A stretch of 58,611 nt of DNA from an uncultured Pseudomonadales bacterium (GCA_938091935.1 CALKNV010000019.1:1-58611), one strand, 5' to 3'; shown: positions 24,047 through 34,910, counted from the first letter of the stretch. The notes: generated from the sequence alone by a model not told the origin. Translations and numbers: made by a program.

Positions 24047-25237
24047 GTGATGATTAGGCTAGTGAGCTGCAAAATTAAGTATTTGATGTGCATGGCAGGA
24101 CTTTTGTCAGCCTGCAGCACGATAAATTTGCAGACCGAATTTGAGCGTGATGCAGCGATTGAAGCGCAGATTGTCGATCAGACCGAGGATCTTTTTAAAG
24201 AGGTCGATCCGCTGTTTATTAACGATGAGATCAAGGAGCTTTTGGATCGGCTTATCGATGGTGGAGACAGCACTGCAGTTCGCGTCGCGAAAATTCAGGC
24301 GCTGCTATACGAGGAGAATTATCTCAATCTCCGGTATGACGACTCTCGCACCCATACCGCTGTGGAAGCCTTCGAGACGCGTCAAGGCAACTGCCTCTCT
24401 GCCATGAACCTGTACATCGCTATGGCGCGCTACGCCGGCATAGATGCGCAATTCCAGACTGTTGAAGTCAGGCCCGAATGGGGCAAGCGTGGAAGCTTGC
24501 TGGTCTTGAGTCGTCATATTAATGCGACTGGCAATCTCGGTTACAAGCGCAAGTATGTGGTTGACTTCACTCCTGAGATTCAACTTCAACAGCTCACGGC
24601 AAGAACGGTCAGTGATCTCTATGCGCGAGCGCTTTACTTTAATAATCTGGGGGTAGAAGCGCTGGTGGCAGAGGATTTAGATACAGCGCTCACTTACTTT
24701 AAAAATGCGCTGTATCTCGAATCAGATCTATCGATTGCCTGGAATAACATCGGGGCGACCTATAATCGTTTGGGAAACAGGGAGTTTGCCGAGTATAGCT
24801 ATCAGATGGCATTTTTGACTGAGGGTGACAATGCGACGGCCGTGAACAATCTCGCAAAGCACTATCGGAGTACGGGAGAACTCGAACTTGCCTCAAGGTA
24901 TGAGGAAGCGATTCGGCGATTTAACGATCGCAATCCCTACTATCATTTCGCCAGGGGGCAGTTGGCTCTAGAAGCCGAGGATCTGGAGGGCGCGCGGGCT
25001 TCCTTTCAATCGGCTATGCGACTGAAGCGGTTTGAACCGGATTTTTACTTTGCTCTTGCAGATGTGTACTCGGCACTGGGGGATGAACTGGAAGCGGAAG
25101 ATTTGCGGCAGTCGGCCGAGGAGGTCGTGGCGGGTAACGCTGCTATCTACCAACCCAGTTCTCAGAAGCTACGTGTTATTGACTCGTCTAATATATTGAA
25201 TGACAGCAGTGCCGGTACCACAATACGTTTTCGGTAA
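24047..25237 (+). CDS. Transglutaminase-like TPR lipoprotein
   Basis: A 396-residue lipoprotein. The lipobox LLSAC places the lipidated cysteine at residue 23. A transglutaminase-like core has the triad C116 (QGNCLSAMNLYIAMA), H157 (SRHIN) and D173 (VVDFTPE). TPR repeats follow from about residue 195 (ALYFNNLGVEALVAEDLDTA, SIAWNNIGATYNRLGN). Such proteins can act as peptidases or crosslinking enzymes in the envelope. It is the last gene of the apparent three-gene operon 21003-25237 and ends three bases before the convergent SYLF gene. Confidence 0.82.
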   Translation: MMIRLVSCKIKYLMCMAGLLSACSTINLQTEFERDAAIEAQIVDQTEDLFKEVDPLFINDEIKELLDRLIDGGDSTAVRVAKIQALLYEENYLNLRYDDSRTHTAVEAFETRQGNCLSAMNLYIAMARYAGIDAQFQTVEVRPEWGKRGSLLVLSRHINATGNLGYKRKYVVDFTPEIQLQQLTARTVSDLYARALYFNNLGVEALVAEDLDTALTYFKNALYLESDLSIAWNNIGATYNRLGNREFAEYSYQMAFLTEGDNATAVNNLAKHYRSTGELELASRYEEAIRRFNDRNPYYHFARGQLALEAEDLEGARASFQSAMRLKRFEPDFYFALADVYSALGDELEAEDLRQSAEEVVAGNAAIYQPSSQKLRVIDSSNILNDSSAGTTIRFR

Positions 25238-25240
25238 ACT

Positions 25241-25810
25241 TCAATTTAATTGAGAGTCTCGCCAGTAGCGGGTGCCCTTGATCGTTGCCTGTAAGGCCAG
25301 GCCAGATTGGGTTAACTGGTATACCGTCACATTGTCCACAATAGCTTCTCCGCCGACAGCAGCGCCTAGATCACCCGCCTTGGCGGCGGCATCAGCCTGG
25401 CCGCCGACAGCGATTCCCACGTCCATGAATCTGTCCAGCGCTTCACGATCGTGAAATACAAACACGGCGCGAAAGTCTTTCACACCCGCACCGAGACCGA
25501 TCCCCACTTCGCCCATACGCATAAACGTGTCGTCGTCAGTCTCGTTGTTTCTCACCACCCCGACACCGCCACCGAAGCTTGCCAGGATCAAATTGATGTT
25601 GGCATTGGTGAATACCGCATAACCCGCAGCGCTGCCAATTTGCACGCGTGTATCAGGTTTAATGGAGTACAACTCCGTCAGAACGTTCTGGCGCATATCC
25701 AGGATACTCTGGCGGCGCTCGGCGGCGTTACCGCCGCCTATCCCGGTGGTGGTGCAGGAAGCGATTGTGAACAGGCAAATCAGGCTCAGGGTTAGATTGG
25801 CTATTCGCAT
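25241..25810 (-). CDS. SYLF/YSC84-domain lipoprotein
   Basis: A 189-residue protein. The lipobox IASC follows a short signal beginning MRIANLTL. The SYLF/YSC84 domain is visible as AGYAVFTNANINLILASFGGGVGVV, VGIGLGAGVKDFRAVFVF and AVGGQADAAAKAGDLGAAVGGE. SYLF domains bind phosphoinositides or lipids in eukaryotes; the bacterial role is unclear. ATG 25810 is chosen because GGAG lies seven bases upstream and the lipoprotein signal starts there. Confidence 0.88.
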   Translation of the reverse strand: MRIANLTLSLICLFTIASCTTTGIGGGNAAERRQSILDMRQNVLTELYSIKPDTRVQIGSAAGYAVFTNANINLILASFGGGVGVVRNNETDDDTFMRMGEVGIGLGAGVKDFRAVFVFHDREALDRFMDVGIAVGGQADAAAKAGDLGAAVGGEAIVDNVTVYQLTQSGLALQATIKGTRYWRDSQLN

Positions 25811-25887
25811 AGGTGTCTCCATTAAAAAGATGTCCCCCAAAAAGGTGTTGCCGAAAATTATAGGCTGCGCTGGACCATACAAAAGTC

Positions 25888-26859
25888 TTAGCTGTTTCGG
25901 TTGATCGCGAAATCCACCATGGCCATGAGGGAATCGCGATAGCCAGAAGCGGGGAGTTCGGCAAGACAAGCTCTGGCTTCAGCCGCCTGTGCTTCTGCGA
26001 GGTTCTGAGTGTAGTCCAACGCGCCTGAGTCAACTACGATTTTAATCACATTCTGCAGTTGCTCGGGTGCAACAGACTCTGCGGCCAGGCTCTGTTTGAT
26101 CAGGGTGACATCATCTGGTCCACAATTAGCCATGGCGTAGAGCAGGGGTAGGGTAGGTTTGCCTTCAGCCAGGTCATCGCCAACGTTTTTGCCGAGGGCT
26201 TCGGTGTCGCCGCGATAGTCCAGCACGTCATCAATCAGCTGAAAGGCTGTGCCAATATGCATGCCAAATCGGCTCAGCCTACTGGAGACCTCGACTTCGG
26301 CGCCAGCCAGAATAGCCCCACATTCGGCCGCTGCCTTGAATAGTATCGCGGTCTTGTTTTCAATGACGCGCATGTAGTCGGCTTCCGTGGATTCCGGGTT
26401 AGACTTTGCCATCAGCTGTAGCACCTCACCCTCGGCGATCTTATTGGTGGTATCGGCGATAATTTCCATGATGCGGAGACTGCCGATGCGCACCAATACC
26501 TGGAATGCGCGGGAGTAGATGAAATCTCCCACCAGTACGCTGGAGGGGTTATTCCACTCCGCGTTTACTGTGGGGCGGCCTCGACGCAGCGTAGACATAT
26601 CGACAACATCATCATGCAGCAGGGTGGCCGTATGAATGAATTCGATAACGGCTGCCATGGGGATATGCTTATCATCCTTGATGCCGCAGCTTTTTGCTGC
26701 CAGCAGCACCAGCAATGGACGCATGCGCTTACCACCGGCCTCCACAATATAATGGCCAATACTTTCCACCAGCTCTACCTCTGAATAGAGTTGGTCGATG
26801 ACATATTGATTGACGGCCTGAAAGTCGTCTTCGACGATCGCGCGGAGCTGTTGGGACAT
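25888..26859 (-). CDS. ispB: Octaprenyl (polyprenyl) diphosphate synthase
   Basis: A 323-residue trans-prenyltransferase, the same length as E. coli IspB. The first Asp-rich motif is LLHDDVVDMS and the second LIDDVLDYRGD; GGKRMRPLLVLLAA is also typical. It makes the isoprenoid side chain of ubiquinone. I chose ATG 26859 because the family starts near ...IVEDDFQAVNQYVIDQL; the frame is open to 27003. Its divergent position from rplU is conserved in gammaproteobacteria. Confidence 0.95.
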   Translation of the reverse strand: MSQQLRAIVEDDFQAVNQYVIDQLYSEVELVESIGHYIVEAGGKRMRPLLVLLAAKSCGIKDDKHIPMAAVIEFIHTATLLHDDVVDMSTLRRGRPTVNAEWNNPSSVLVGDFIYSRAFQVLVRIGSLRIMEIIADTTNKIAEGEVLQLMAKSNPESTEADYMRVIENKTAILFKAAAECGAILAGAEVEVSSRLSRFGMHIGTAFQLIDDVLDYRGDTEALGKNVGDDLAEGKPTLPLLYAMANCGPDDVTLIKQSLAAESVAPEQLQNVIKIVVDSGALDYTQNLAEAQAAEARACLAELPASGYRDSLMAMVDFAINRNS

Positions 26860-27043
26860 TTCTGATTTTGGACTGAGTTTGAGGCTTTTGAGGCCAGGCA
26901 TTCCCTGTGTAGGGCGTGTTCTAGATAGAGGAAGCATGCTAGGGAGAGCAGGGAATGCTGTCAAGTGAGCAAATTCGTGTACAGGCGAGTGATTTCGCGG
27001 CATAGGGGCGGAAAGTAAGTTAGCTTAAAGCCTTTATTTTCAC

Positions 27044-27072
27044 TTGCTTAGCCTGAGACGATCCCGTAAAAT
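27044..27072 (+). promoter_or_regulatory. Promoter of rplU-rpmA
   Basis: TTGCTT (27044-27049), a 17-bp spacer and TAAAAT (27067-27072), 57 bases before the rplU start. Confidence 0.65.
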
Positions 27073-27128
27073 GCCCGCCCCTATGGAAATGGGTACCTTG
27101 CCCTTCCCAACAGGTTTTGGAGTTAGCT

Positions 27129-27440
27129 ATGTACGCGGTAATCGAGAGTGGTGGTAAGCAGCACAGGGTCACTGAAGGTGAAGTCCTGCAGCTGGAAAAG
27201 CTGGATGCAGCCGCCGGCGATGAAGTTCAATTCGACAAGATATTGATGGTCGGTGAAGGGGAGTCGGTGAAAATTGGTACGCCTTACGTGGAAGGCAGCC
27301 AGGTCACGGCTGAAGTTTTAAAGCAGGGTCGTGGCGACAAGGTGAAAATCGTAAAATTCAACCGTCGCAAGCACTTCCAGAAGACACAGGGCCATCGCCA
27401 GAGTTTCACCGAGGTGAAAATCACTGGAATCAAAGGCTAA
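27129..27440 (+). CDS. rplU: 50S ribosomal protein L21
   Basis: A 103-residue protein beginning [14 protein letters not shown] with the L21 signature [19 protein letters not shown] near the C-terminus. It binds 23S rRNA in the large subunit. ATG 27129 is preferred over an upstream in-frame start; GGAG lies seven bases before it. First gene of the rplU-rpmA unit. Confidence 0.98.
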   Translation: MYAVIESGGKQHRVTEGEVLQLEKLDAAAGDEVQFDKILMVGEGESVKIGTPYVEGSQVTAEVLKQGRGDKVKIVKFNRRKHFQKTQGHRQSFTEVKITGIKG

Positions 27441-27457
27441 AGGATCAGGAGACAAGC

Positions 27458-27715
27458 ATGGCACATAAGAAAGCAGGCGGTAGTACTAATAACGGTCGCG
27501 ATTCCGTATCCAAGCGTCTGGGTGTGAAATTGTTTGGTGGCCAGGTAGTCAAGGCGGGGAACATAATCGTGCGCCAGCGCGGCACTAAGTTCCATCCTGG
27601 AGAGAATGTTGGCTGTGGCAAGGATCATACTCTGTTCGCAAAGGCGGATGGTGTGATTCGATTTGCCGAAAAAGGCCCACATAACAGAAAATTTGTGAGC
27701 GTCGAGACGGCCTGA
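27458..27715 (+). CDS. rpmA: 50S ribosomal protein L27
   Basis: An 85-residue protein starting [16 protein letters not shown]; its N-terminal tail reaches the peptidyl transferase centre. It has the usual length and lies 17 bases after rplU with GGAG upstream. An intrinsic terminator follows at 27733. Confidence 0.98.
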   Translation: MAHKKAGGSTNNGRDSVSKRLGVKLFGGQVVKAGNIIVRQRGTKFHPGENVGCGKDHTLFAKADGVIRFAEKGPHNRKFVSVETA

Positions 27716-27732
27716 ATCGCAAGCGTTTAGAG

Positions 27733-28971
<1,239 letters not shown>

Positions 28972-29010
28972 CAGCTAGCGCGAGTCAACACAGGAATTGA
29001 AAGTAGAGTC

Positions 29011-30132
29011 ATGAGTCGGGAAAAGTTTATAGAGGGTCGCCGCTGGGTGGTTAAGGTGGGTAGCTCCCTGGTCACGAATAACGGTTTGGGGCTGGATCGG
29101 CAGGCGATCGCCGACTGGGCCCGACAATTAGTGGCTCTTCAAGGCGCCGGCATTAAACTGGTTCTGGTTTCAAGTGGTGCGGTCGCGGAAGGGGTAAGTC
29201 GACTGGGCCTGCAGTCACGACCGCGGGAAATCCACATGCAGCAAGCGGCTGCCGCTGTAGGTCAGATGGGCGTCATCCAGGCCTATGAAACCTGCTTCAT
29301 GGAGCATGGTGTGCATGCGGCGCAGATCCTCCTGAGCCATGAGGACCTCTCCGACCGTACGCGTTACCTGAACGCACGCAGTACCCTGACTACCTTGCTC
29401 GAATTGGGGACGTTGCCTGTGGTTAATGAAAATGACACCGTGGCCACGGCGGAATTGTGCTTTGGCGACAACGATACATTGGCCGCGCTGGTGGCGAACC
29501 TTACTAACGCAGACGCCATGGTGATCCTGACGGACCAGGATGGCCTTTTTACGGCAGATCCCCGCAGTCACGAAGATGCAGAGTTGGTGTCTGTCGCCTC
29601 GGCCCACGACGAAAACCTGGCGGCAATGGCTGGTGCGGGCAGTAGTCTTGGCAGAGGCGGTATGCAATCCAAATTAAGTGCAGCTAAGTTAGCGGCACGC
29701 TCAGGCACAGACACGGTTATCGCCAACGGCCGCTTTGAGGATATTCTCGCCAGGGTTGCCTCCGGCGAGGAACTGGGCACCTTGCTCACCGCCGATAGTG
29801 AACCGATGACGGCGCGCAAGCAGTGGTTGGCAGGTCAGTTAACTGTTGCCGGAACCCTGGAACTGGATGCGGGGGCGGTGAAGGTGCTCTGCAACTCGGG
29901 TAAAAGCCTGCTGGCGGTTGGCGTGCAGCGCGTCTCAGGAAAATTCAGGCGCGGTGACGTCGTGGCCTGTGTTACCGGTGAGGGCATCGAGGTTGCGCGG
30001 GGACTGGTGAATTATGACGCGGCAGAGGTCGCCAAACTTTGCGGCAAGAGTAGTGACCAGATTGAAGCGCTGCTGGGATATGGGGGTGAGGAAGAGGTGA
30101 TACATAGGGATAATCTCATCCTTTCGCGTTGA
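29011..30132 (+). CDS. proB: Glutamate 5-kinase
   Basis: A 373-residue enzyme catalysing the first step of proline synthesis. The amino-acid kinase domain starts [14 protein letters not shown] and includes [15 protein letters not shown] and the [11 protein letters not shown] stretch. The C-terminal PUA domain ([23 protein letters not shown]) is complete. It starts 39 bases after obgE and ends at a bidirectional terminator shared with rpsT. Confidence 0.97.
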   Translation: MSREKFIEGRRWVVKVGSSLVTNNGLGLDRQAIADWARQLVALQGAGIKLVLVSSGAVAEGVSRLGLQSRPREIHMQQAAAAVGQMGVIQAYETCFMEHGVHAAQILLSHEDLSDRTRYLNARSTLTTLLELGTLPVVNENDTVATAELCFGDNDTLAALVANLTNADAMVILTDQDGLFTADPRSHEDAELVSVASAHDENLAAMAGAGSSLGRGGMQSKLSAAKLAARSGTDTVIANGRFEDILARVASGEELGTLLTADSEPMTARKQWLAGQLTVAGTLELDAGAVKVLCNSGKSLLAVGVQRVSGKFRRGDVVACVTGEGIEVARGLVNYDAAEVAKLCGKSSDQIEALLGYGGEEEVIHRDNLILSR

Positions 30133-30176
30133 CTGTATTTTCTGTCATGGCCGCGGCAACAGGCTTTCATCCAGCC

Positions 30177-30204
30177 AAAAAAAACCGGCCAGAGGCCGGT
30201 TTTT
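30177..30204. terminator. Bidirectional terminator between proB and rpsT
   Basis: AAAAACCGGCC-AGA-GGCCGGTTTTT: a GC stem flanked by A and T runs, so it works on both strands between the convergent genes. Confidence 0.9.
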
Positions 30205-30227
30205 CCGAGGTATTGCAGCACCAGGTC

Positions 30228-30491
30228 CTACTTGAGACCCTTGACCGCAGAATTTAATCTACTCTTGTGTCGTGCCGCCTTGTTTTTATGAATGATGCCC
30301 TTGTCGGCCATGCGATCAATCACCGGGACAGCCTCATTGTAGGCGTCAGTGGCAGCACCGTGGTCACCACCAGCGATGGCTGCATCGACCTTCTTGATGT
30401 AAGTACGGACCATGGAACGGAACGATGCATTGTGGCGTCGTCGAGTTTCTCCCTGACGGGCTCGTTTACGGGCTTGTGGAGAGTTAGCCAA
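30228..30491 (-). CDS. rpsT: 30S ribosomal protein S20
   Basis: An 87-residue basic protein starting [20 protein letters not shown]. The initiation codon is TTG (plus CAA at 30489-30491) with GGAG seven bases upstream. E. coli rpsT also starts with UUG, which is needed for its translational autoregulation, so this odd start is conserved rather than an error. Confidence 0.97.
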   Translation of the reverse strand: MANSPQARKRARQGETRRRHNASFRSMVRTYIKKVDAAIAGGDHGAATDAYNEAVPVIDRMADKGIIHKNKAARHKSRLNSAVKGLK

Positions 30492-30779
30492 TTTATGCTC
30501 CTTAGATTTAGCGATTTAGCTCTTAAATACGGCGCTCATTTGCTGTATTGCTGAGGCCTGATTCTGTTCGTCGGGGCAGCCAAAACTGGCCCATGTTCGA
30601 AGGAGCGACACTATGCCGTTTTCACCTATTGATGTCAATATGAAAAGATGCACACCGAGCACCTTTGTCTCTGTTAAATATTTAACGAAATCAATGACTA
30701 ATCTGATAAAGTTAAGAATGTATTCTGATTTTTGACCGGGCCGCCTGGCATCCTGTTCAGGCCGAGCGACTGCATCTCT

Positions 30780-32366
30780 ATGACAGTGGACACACAACAG
30801 CAGCAAGAAAGTGAGGCGGCTCCTGATAAGGCGCGTGGCAGCTTGCTCAGATCCAGTGGTATTACCGGGTCCATGACGATGGTGTCCCGAGTGCTGGGCC
30901 TGGTGCGAGATATCGTCATCGCCAGGGTGTTCGGCACTACGGACGCCACAGACGCTTTTTTCCTCGCTAACAAGATACCGAATTTCATGCGGCGTCTTTT
31001 TGCGGAAGGCGCATTTAACCAGGCATTCGTGCCCATCTTGTCCGAGTACCGCAGCAAGCGACCTCATGCCGCCGTCCAGGCCTTACTGAATTCGGTAGCA
31101 GCAAGTCTGGGTGGGTTTCTACTCCTGCTCACCGTGATCGTGCTTATCGCCGCGCCCTATGTCGCCGTGCCAATCGCTTACGGGTTCACCGATGAGCCAC
31201 AGAAATTCGCGCTGTTTGTTGAAATGCTGCGTATCACGTTTCCCTATCTGCTATTGATATCGATGACGGCCCTGTGCAGTGCAATACTGAATAGCTATGG
31301 TCGATTTGCTGCTCCGGCATTGACCCCGGCCTTGCTCAACGTCTCCCTGATTTCCTGTTCGTTTCTGCTGGCGCCTTATCTGAGGCAACCGGAGCTGGCC
31401 TTGGCGTGGGCTGTCCTCCTGGCGGGGTTCGCGCAATTGTTCTTCCAGCTGCCTTTTCTCGTGCGTCTCAAGCTCCTGCCGAAGCCGGTTTTTGGGAGTG
31501 ATACGGAGGGTGTCGCCAGAATTAAAAAACTGATGCTGCCGGCTCTGTTTGGTGCCTCCGTGAGTCAGATTAATCTGCTGCTGGACACAGTCATTGCTTC
31601 GTTGCTGGTGACTGGCAGCGTGTCCTGGCTTTATTATTCGGACCGCCTGATGGAACTGCCCTTGGGTACCTTTGGCATTGCCATTGCGATTGTCGTGTTG
31701 CCCAGCCTGTCGAGACAGCACGCTGAGTCGTCGGTACAGGCCTTCGCCGAAACTCTGGACTGGGCGCTGCGACTGGTTTGTCTAATCGCGATACCAGCCT
31801 CCCTGGGTCTGATTCTGCTGGCGGAGCCGCTGCTGATCACGCTGTTTCAGAATGATAATTTCCCCCGTAGTGATGTCATTAGTTCCGCGGGTAGCTTGCG
31901 TGCCTATGCTGTTGGTTTACTAGCCTTCATGAGCGTGAAGATTTTTGCACCGGGGTTTTATGCCCGACAGAACACATCGACACCAGTGCGCATTGGGATC
32001 ATTGCTATGGCAACAAATATGATCCTGAATATTACCTTTTACCTGGCGGGTTTGGCCCACGTTGGTCTGGCGTTGGCGACCAGTCTTGCCGCGTTCGTTA
32101 ATGCTGGCTTGTTATTGTGGTCTCTGCGTCAGGACCAGGTATTCCTGTGGCAGTCAGGCTGGTTGAAGTATTCGCTGCAATTGGGCCTGGCGAATGTCGC
32201 TTTGGTCGCATTTATTCTCTTTAGCGCGGGTCCCTGGGAGGCTTGGGAGAGTCTTTCTGTGCTGGCCAGAGTCGCGAAGCTTGCTGTTGTCGTAGGAGGC
32301 AGTGTGCTTGTCTATGTGCTGGTATTGTTGTTGGGTGGATTGCGCTGGCGGCATATCTACCGCTAA
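30780..32366 (+). CDS. murJ: Lipid II flippase MurJ
   Basis: A 528-residue MVF-family membrane protein with about 14 hydrophobic helices. The N-terminal hallmark MTMVSRVLGLVRDIVIARVFG is present with TDAFFLANKIPNFMRRLFAEGAF. It flips lipid II across the inner membrane for peptidoglycan synthesis. ATG 30780 is chosen although its ribosome site is weak. In many gammaproteobacteria murJ is followed by ribF and ileS; here it is followed by a DUF2007 gene. Confidence 0.95.
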   Translation: MTVDTQQQQESEAAPDKARGSLLRSSGITGSMTMVSRVLGLVRDIVIARVFGTTDATDAFFLANKIPNFMRRLFAEGAFNQAFVPILSEYRSKRPHAAVQALLNSVAASLGGFLLLLTVIVLIAAPYVAVPIAYGFTDEPQKFALFVEMLRITFPYLLLISMTALCSAILNSYGRFAAPALTPALLNVSLISCSFLLAPYLRQPELALAWAVLLAGFAQLFFQLPFLVRLKLLPKPVFGSDTEGVARIKKLMLPALFGASVSQINLLLDTVIASLLVTGSVSWLYYSDRLMELPLGTFGIAIAIVVLPSLSRQHAESSVQAFAETLDWALRLVCLIAIPASLGLILLAEPLLITLFQNDNFPRSDVISSAGSLRAYAVGLLAFMSVKIFAPGFYARQNTSTPVRIGIIAMATNMILNITFYLAGLAHVGLALATSLAAFVNAGLLLWSLRQDQVFLWQSGWLKYSLQLGLANVALVAFILFSAGPWEAWESLSVLARVAKLAVVVGGSVLVYVLVLLLGGLRWRHIYR

Positions 32367-32445
32367 GGCATTTTTACGGCATGATTCAGCGTTATAATCT
32401 CAAGCACACAGAGGTGTATAGGCGTAAAGGTGTGCAGGTGTGTGG

Positions 32446-32781
32446 ATGAAAAAGGTCTATTCCAATAACAACATCGCCCTGGTCTGGCATGTCAAAAATA
32501 TGCTGGAACAGCAGGGTATAGATGTGGTTACTCGCAATGACCGGCTGTACAGCATAGCGGGGGAAATCCCTGTTACTGAATGCATGGGTGAGGTTTGGGT
32601 AGTAAATGCACTCTACTATCAGTATGCGGAACGCCTGGTCAAAGAAATGGAAAAGCCTGAGCCAGAGGAAATTAAGGATTGGACCTGTGATACCTGCGGC
32701 GAAAATATAGCAGGCACTTTCGCTATTTGTTGGAACTGTCAGTCAGTGCCGAGCTGTGAGCCGGCGTCGGGACTGAATTGA
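32446..32781 (+). CDS. DUF2007-type putative signal-transducing protein with zinc ribbon
   Basis: A 111-residue protein. Residues 1-65 match the DUF2007 fold (MKKVYSNNNIALVWHVKNML ... GEIPVTECMGEVWVVNALYY), a ferredoxin-like domain seen in small putative signalling proteins. The C-terminal part has CDTCG and CWNC, a zinc ribbon. ATG 32446 has AGGTG about five bases upstream. The next gene follows eight bases after the stop, so they are co-transcribed. Function unknown. Confidence 0.8.
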   Translation: MKKVYSNNNIALVWHVKNMLEQQGIDVVTRNDRLYSIAGEIPVTECMGEVWVVNALYYQYAERLVKEMEKPEPEEIKDWTCDTCGENIAGTFAICWNCQSVPSCEPASGLN

Positions 32782-32789
32782 ATTTCGAT

Positions 32790-33494
32790 ATGCGAGTGAC
32801 TTTCATTTTTCTGCTGTTTTTATCCCTGTGCGGGAATAGCCTGGCGAGCAACAAACAGTGCGTAGTGCTGCTTCATGGTCTGGCCCGCGTCTCCAACTCT
32901 ATGGCTGAACTTGAACGGAAGCTGGACCGTTCTGGATTTCTTGCAGTGAACATCACCTATCCATCGCGTCGCGACGAGATTGAGTTGCTTGCCGAGGAAG
33001 CCATAGGTCGCGGTTTGTCCGCCTGCGGTGAGCAGGAGGTGTCCAAGGTTCATTTTGTAACCCATTCCCTTGGCGGCATACTGGTTCGCCAATACCTAGA
33101 GAGAGAGCCGCTGCCGCAGTTGGGCAGGGTTGTTATGCTGGGGCCACCTAATCAGGGCACTGCATTGGTAGATAGGCTGCGTCACGTCCCGGGGTGGACA
33201 TTGCTGGGGCCAGCAGCTGATGTGCTGGGCACGGGGCCCGATAGTATTATCTCAAAACTTGGGCCGGTGCAATTTGAGCTTGGCGTCATCGCTGGTGATG
33301 TTAATGTCAATCCGCTAGCAGGACTTTTCTTACAGGGAGAAAATGATAGTGTGGTCACCGTCGAAAGCACCCGTGTCGCTGGCATGGATGAACACCTGGT
33401 GCTGCCGGTGATACACACAATCATGATGCGCAATAACCTTTTGATTGATCACACTATCCACTACCTAAAGACCGGAAACTTCATTCCTCAATAA
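32790..33494 (+). CDS. Exported alpha/beta hydrolase (lipase-like)
   Basis: A 234-residue protein with a signal peptide (FIFLLFLSLCGNSLAS). The fold shows the oxyanion motif VVLLHGLAR, nucleophile Ser in THSLGG, Asp in GENDSVVTVEST and His in VIHTIMM. It resembles small PGAP1/lipase-like esterases. ATG 32790 is chosen; the frame extends four codons upstream to a TTG. It is the second gene of a three-gene run (32446-34327). Confidence 0.83.
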   Translation: MRVTFIFLLFLSLCGNSLASNKQCVVLLHGLARVSNSMAELERKLDRSGFLAVNITYPSRRDEIELLAEEAIGRGLSACGEQEVSKVHFVTHSLGGILVRQYLEREPLPQLGRVVMLGPPNQGTALVDRLRHVPGWTLLGPAADVLGTGPDSIISKLGPVQFELGVIAGDVNVNPLAGLFLQGENDSVVTVESTRVAGMDEHLVLPVIHTIMMRNNLLIDHTIHYLKTGNFIPQ

Positions 33495-33508
33495 GATACA
33501 AGCAAGAC

Positions 33509-34327
33509 ATGACAGTTAATCAGGAAATCAGTCCGCAGCAGGCCGAGCTTGCAGGTTCTCTCGGCATCAGCCTCGATGAGTCCGCCAGTCTGGGGCAGCT
33601 GATGCTGGAGTTGGACAAAGCGCTGGGTCAGCAGTATCTGCTGGAGCAGGCACGCTGCTTTATTCTGTCAGTCTACAGGCATCTGACAAAGGCAAATTGG
33701 GACTCCGTATCTGAGAGCGGTCTCAGTCTAGAGCAGCAGTACGAACTCGCTGAAATGTATATTAGCCGTGACAAATTCAAGCAGTCCTTGATCACAGTAC
33801 TGAAAGACCCGCGTACTCGGTTCACCTTGTTAGGGTTTGCCAAGTCCAGAAACCTTGAAAAACGCGTTTTATCGACGACAACCAAGGCTTACCAGCACGC
33901 AAGAGAAATTCTTGCCGTTAAGGAACTGGTGGCTATGAAGCCGGCCAGAAAACGGGGGCAGGCTTCCGTAAATTGCAACAGTCAATCGCAAGCTGATGCA
34001 GATAAGAGCCCAGGGGCAGATGCCAACCCTGAAGCAGGCGACAGTGTCGTAAATCGCCGCGCTGCTAGAAGAGGATTTGCGGATGGCGGTCATGCCGATG
34101 ACAAGCCGGAGGTCGAGGCGGAATCAGTTGATCGCGCCACCCCTGGGACTAGCGAGACGGCGATGTCGGAGGAAGAATTTGCGGAGTTCGAAGAAGAGCT
34201 AAGCAGCAGCAAAAAACCAGCGGCCACTAACTGGACCTACGAGACCAATGAGGACCGTCTGAGTCTGCTGCTCGGTCTTGCTGCTGGCGGTGGTTTCTGT
34301 GCTCTGATGCTGTGGATGTTTATTTAG
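33509..34327 (+). CDS. Putative tail-anchored protein, unknown
   Basis: A 272-residue protein that I do not recognise. Residues 1-140 are predicted helical and include a YELAEMYISRDKFKQ segment resembling a TPR-like or FimV-like helix pair. Residues 150-240 form a disordered, charged linker. The C-terminus is a single hydrophobic helix (LSLLLGLAAGGGFCALMLWMFI), so the protein is probably anchored by its tail with its bulk in the cytoplasm. It lies 14 bases after the lipase-like gene. Confidence 0.65.
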   Translation: MTVNQEISPQQAELAGSLGISLDESASLGQLMLELDKALGQQYLLEQARCFILSVYRHLTKANWDSVSESGLSLEQQYELAEMYISRDKFKQSLITVLKDPRTRFTLLGFAKSRNLEKRVLSTTTKAYQHAREILAVKELVAMKPARKRGQASVNCNSQSQADADKSPGADANPEAGDSVVNRRAARRGFADGGHADDKPEVEAESVDRATPGTSETAMSEEEFAEFEEELSSSKKPAATNWTYETNEDRLSLLLGLAAGGGFCALMLWMFI

Positions 34328-34343
34328 GACTGTAATTCCCGAG

Positions 34344-34910
34344 CTACGCCCTCGACATAAACTTGCCTGTGTTGGTATTCACCTTTACTGTTTCACCTGG
34401 CGCCAAATACTCTGGCACCTGAATTTCGAGACCGGTTGAGAGCTGCGCGGTTTTGCTCCGGTTGGTCGCTGAGGAACCCGTTACAGCCGGTGGGGTGTCA
34501 ATAACCTCCAGATTCACGGATTGAGGGAGCTCGATCGCGGCCAGGTGCCCGTCCACAATTAGAGCAATGATGTCTTCCTGTTGTTCTACGAGGTAGGGAA
34601 TCTGCTCTTCCATTTGTCCAGCGCTCAGGCCGTACTGGGTATAGTCCTCCACATTCATGAAGTAGTAGATGTCGCCGTCCAGATAGGAGTATTGGACTGA
34701 AACTCGCATGCAGTCTGCTTCTTTCAGAATGTCTTCACCCTTGAATGAGCTATCCAGTTTTTGGCCTGTGGTCAGGTTGTTGAAGCGCACTTTGTAAAGT
34801 GTTGCTGCGCCTCGTGAAGAAGGTGACTTCGCTTCCAGTTGCTTGACGATATGTGGCGATCCGTCGATATCTACGATCATGCCTTTCTTTAGTTCGCTGG
34901 CTTTGGGCAT
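34344..34910 (-). CDS. efpL: Elongation factor P-like protein EfpL (YeiP)
   Basis: A 188-residue protein beginning MPKASELKKGMIVDIDGSPH, typical of YeiP. The tip loop SPSSRGAATLYK has Arg33 in place of the modified Lys of EF-P, as in E. coli EfpL, so it needs no beta-lysylation. It rescues ribosomes stalled at poly-proline and related motifs. ATG 34910 has GGAG six bases upstream; the frame is open to 34943. It converges on the tail-anchored gene. Confidence 0.95.
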   Translation of the reverse strand: MPKASELKKGMIVDIDGSPHIVKQLEAKSPSSRGAATLYKVRFNNLTTGQKLDSSFKGEDILKEADCMRVSVQYSYLDGDIYYFMNVEDYTQYGLSAGQMEEQIPYLVEQQEDIIALIVDGHLAAIELPQSVNLEVIDTPPAVTGSSATNRSKTAQLSTGLEIQVPEYLAPGETVKVNTNTGKFMSRA

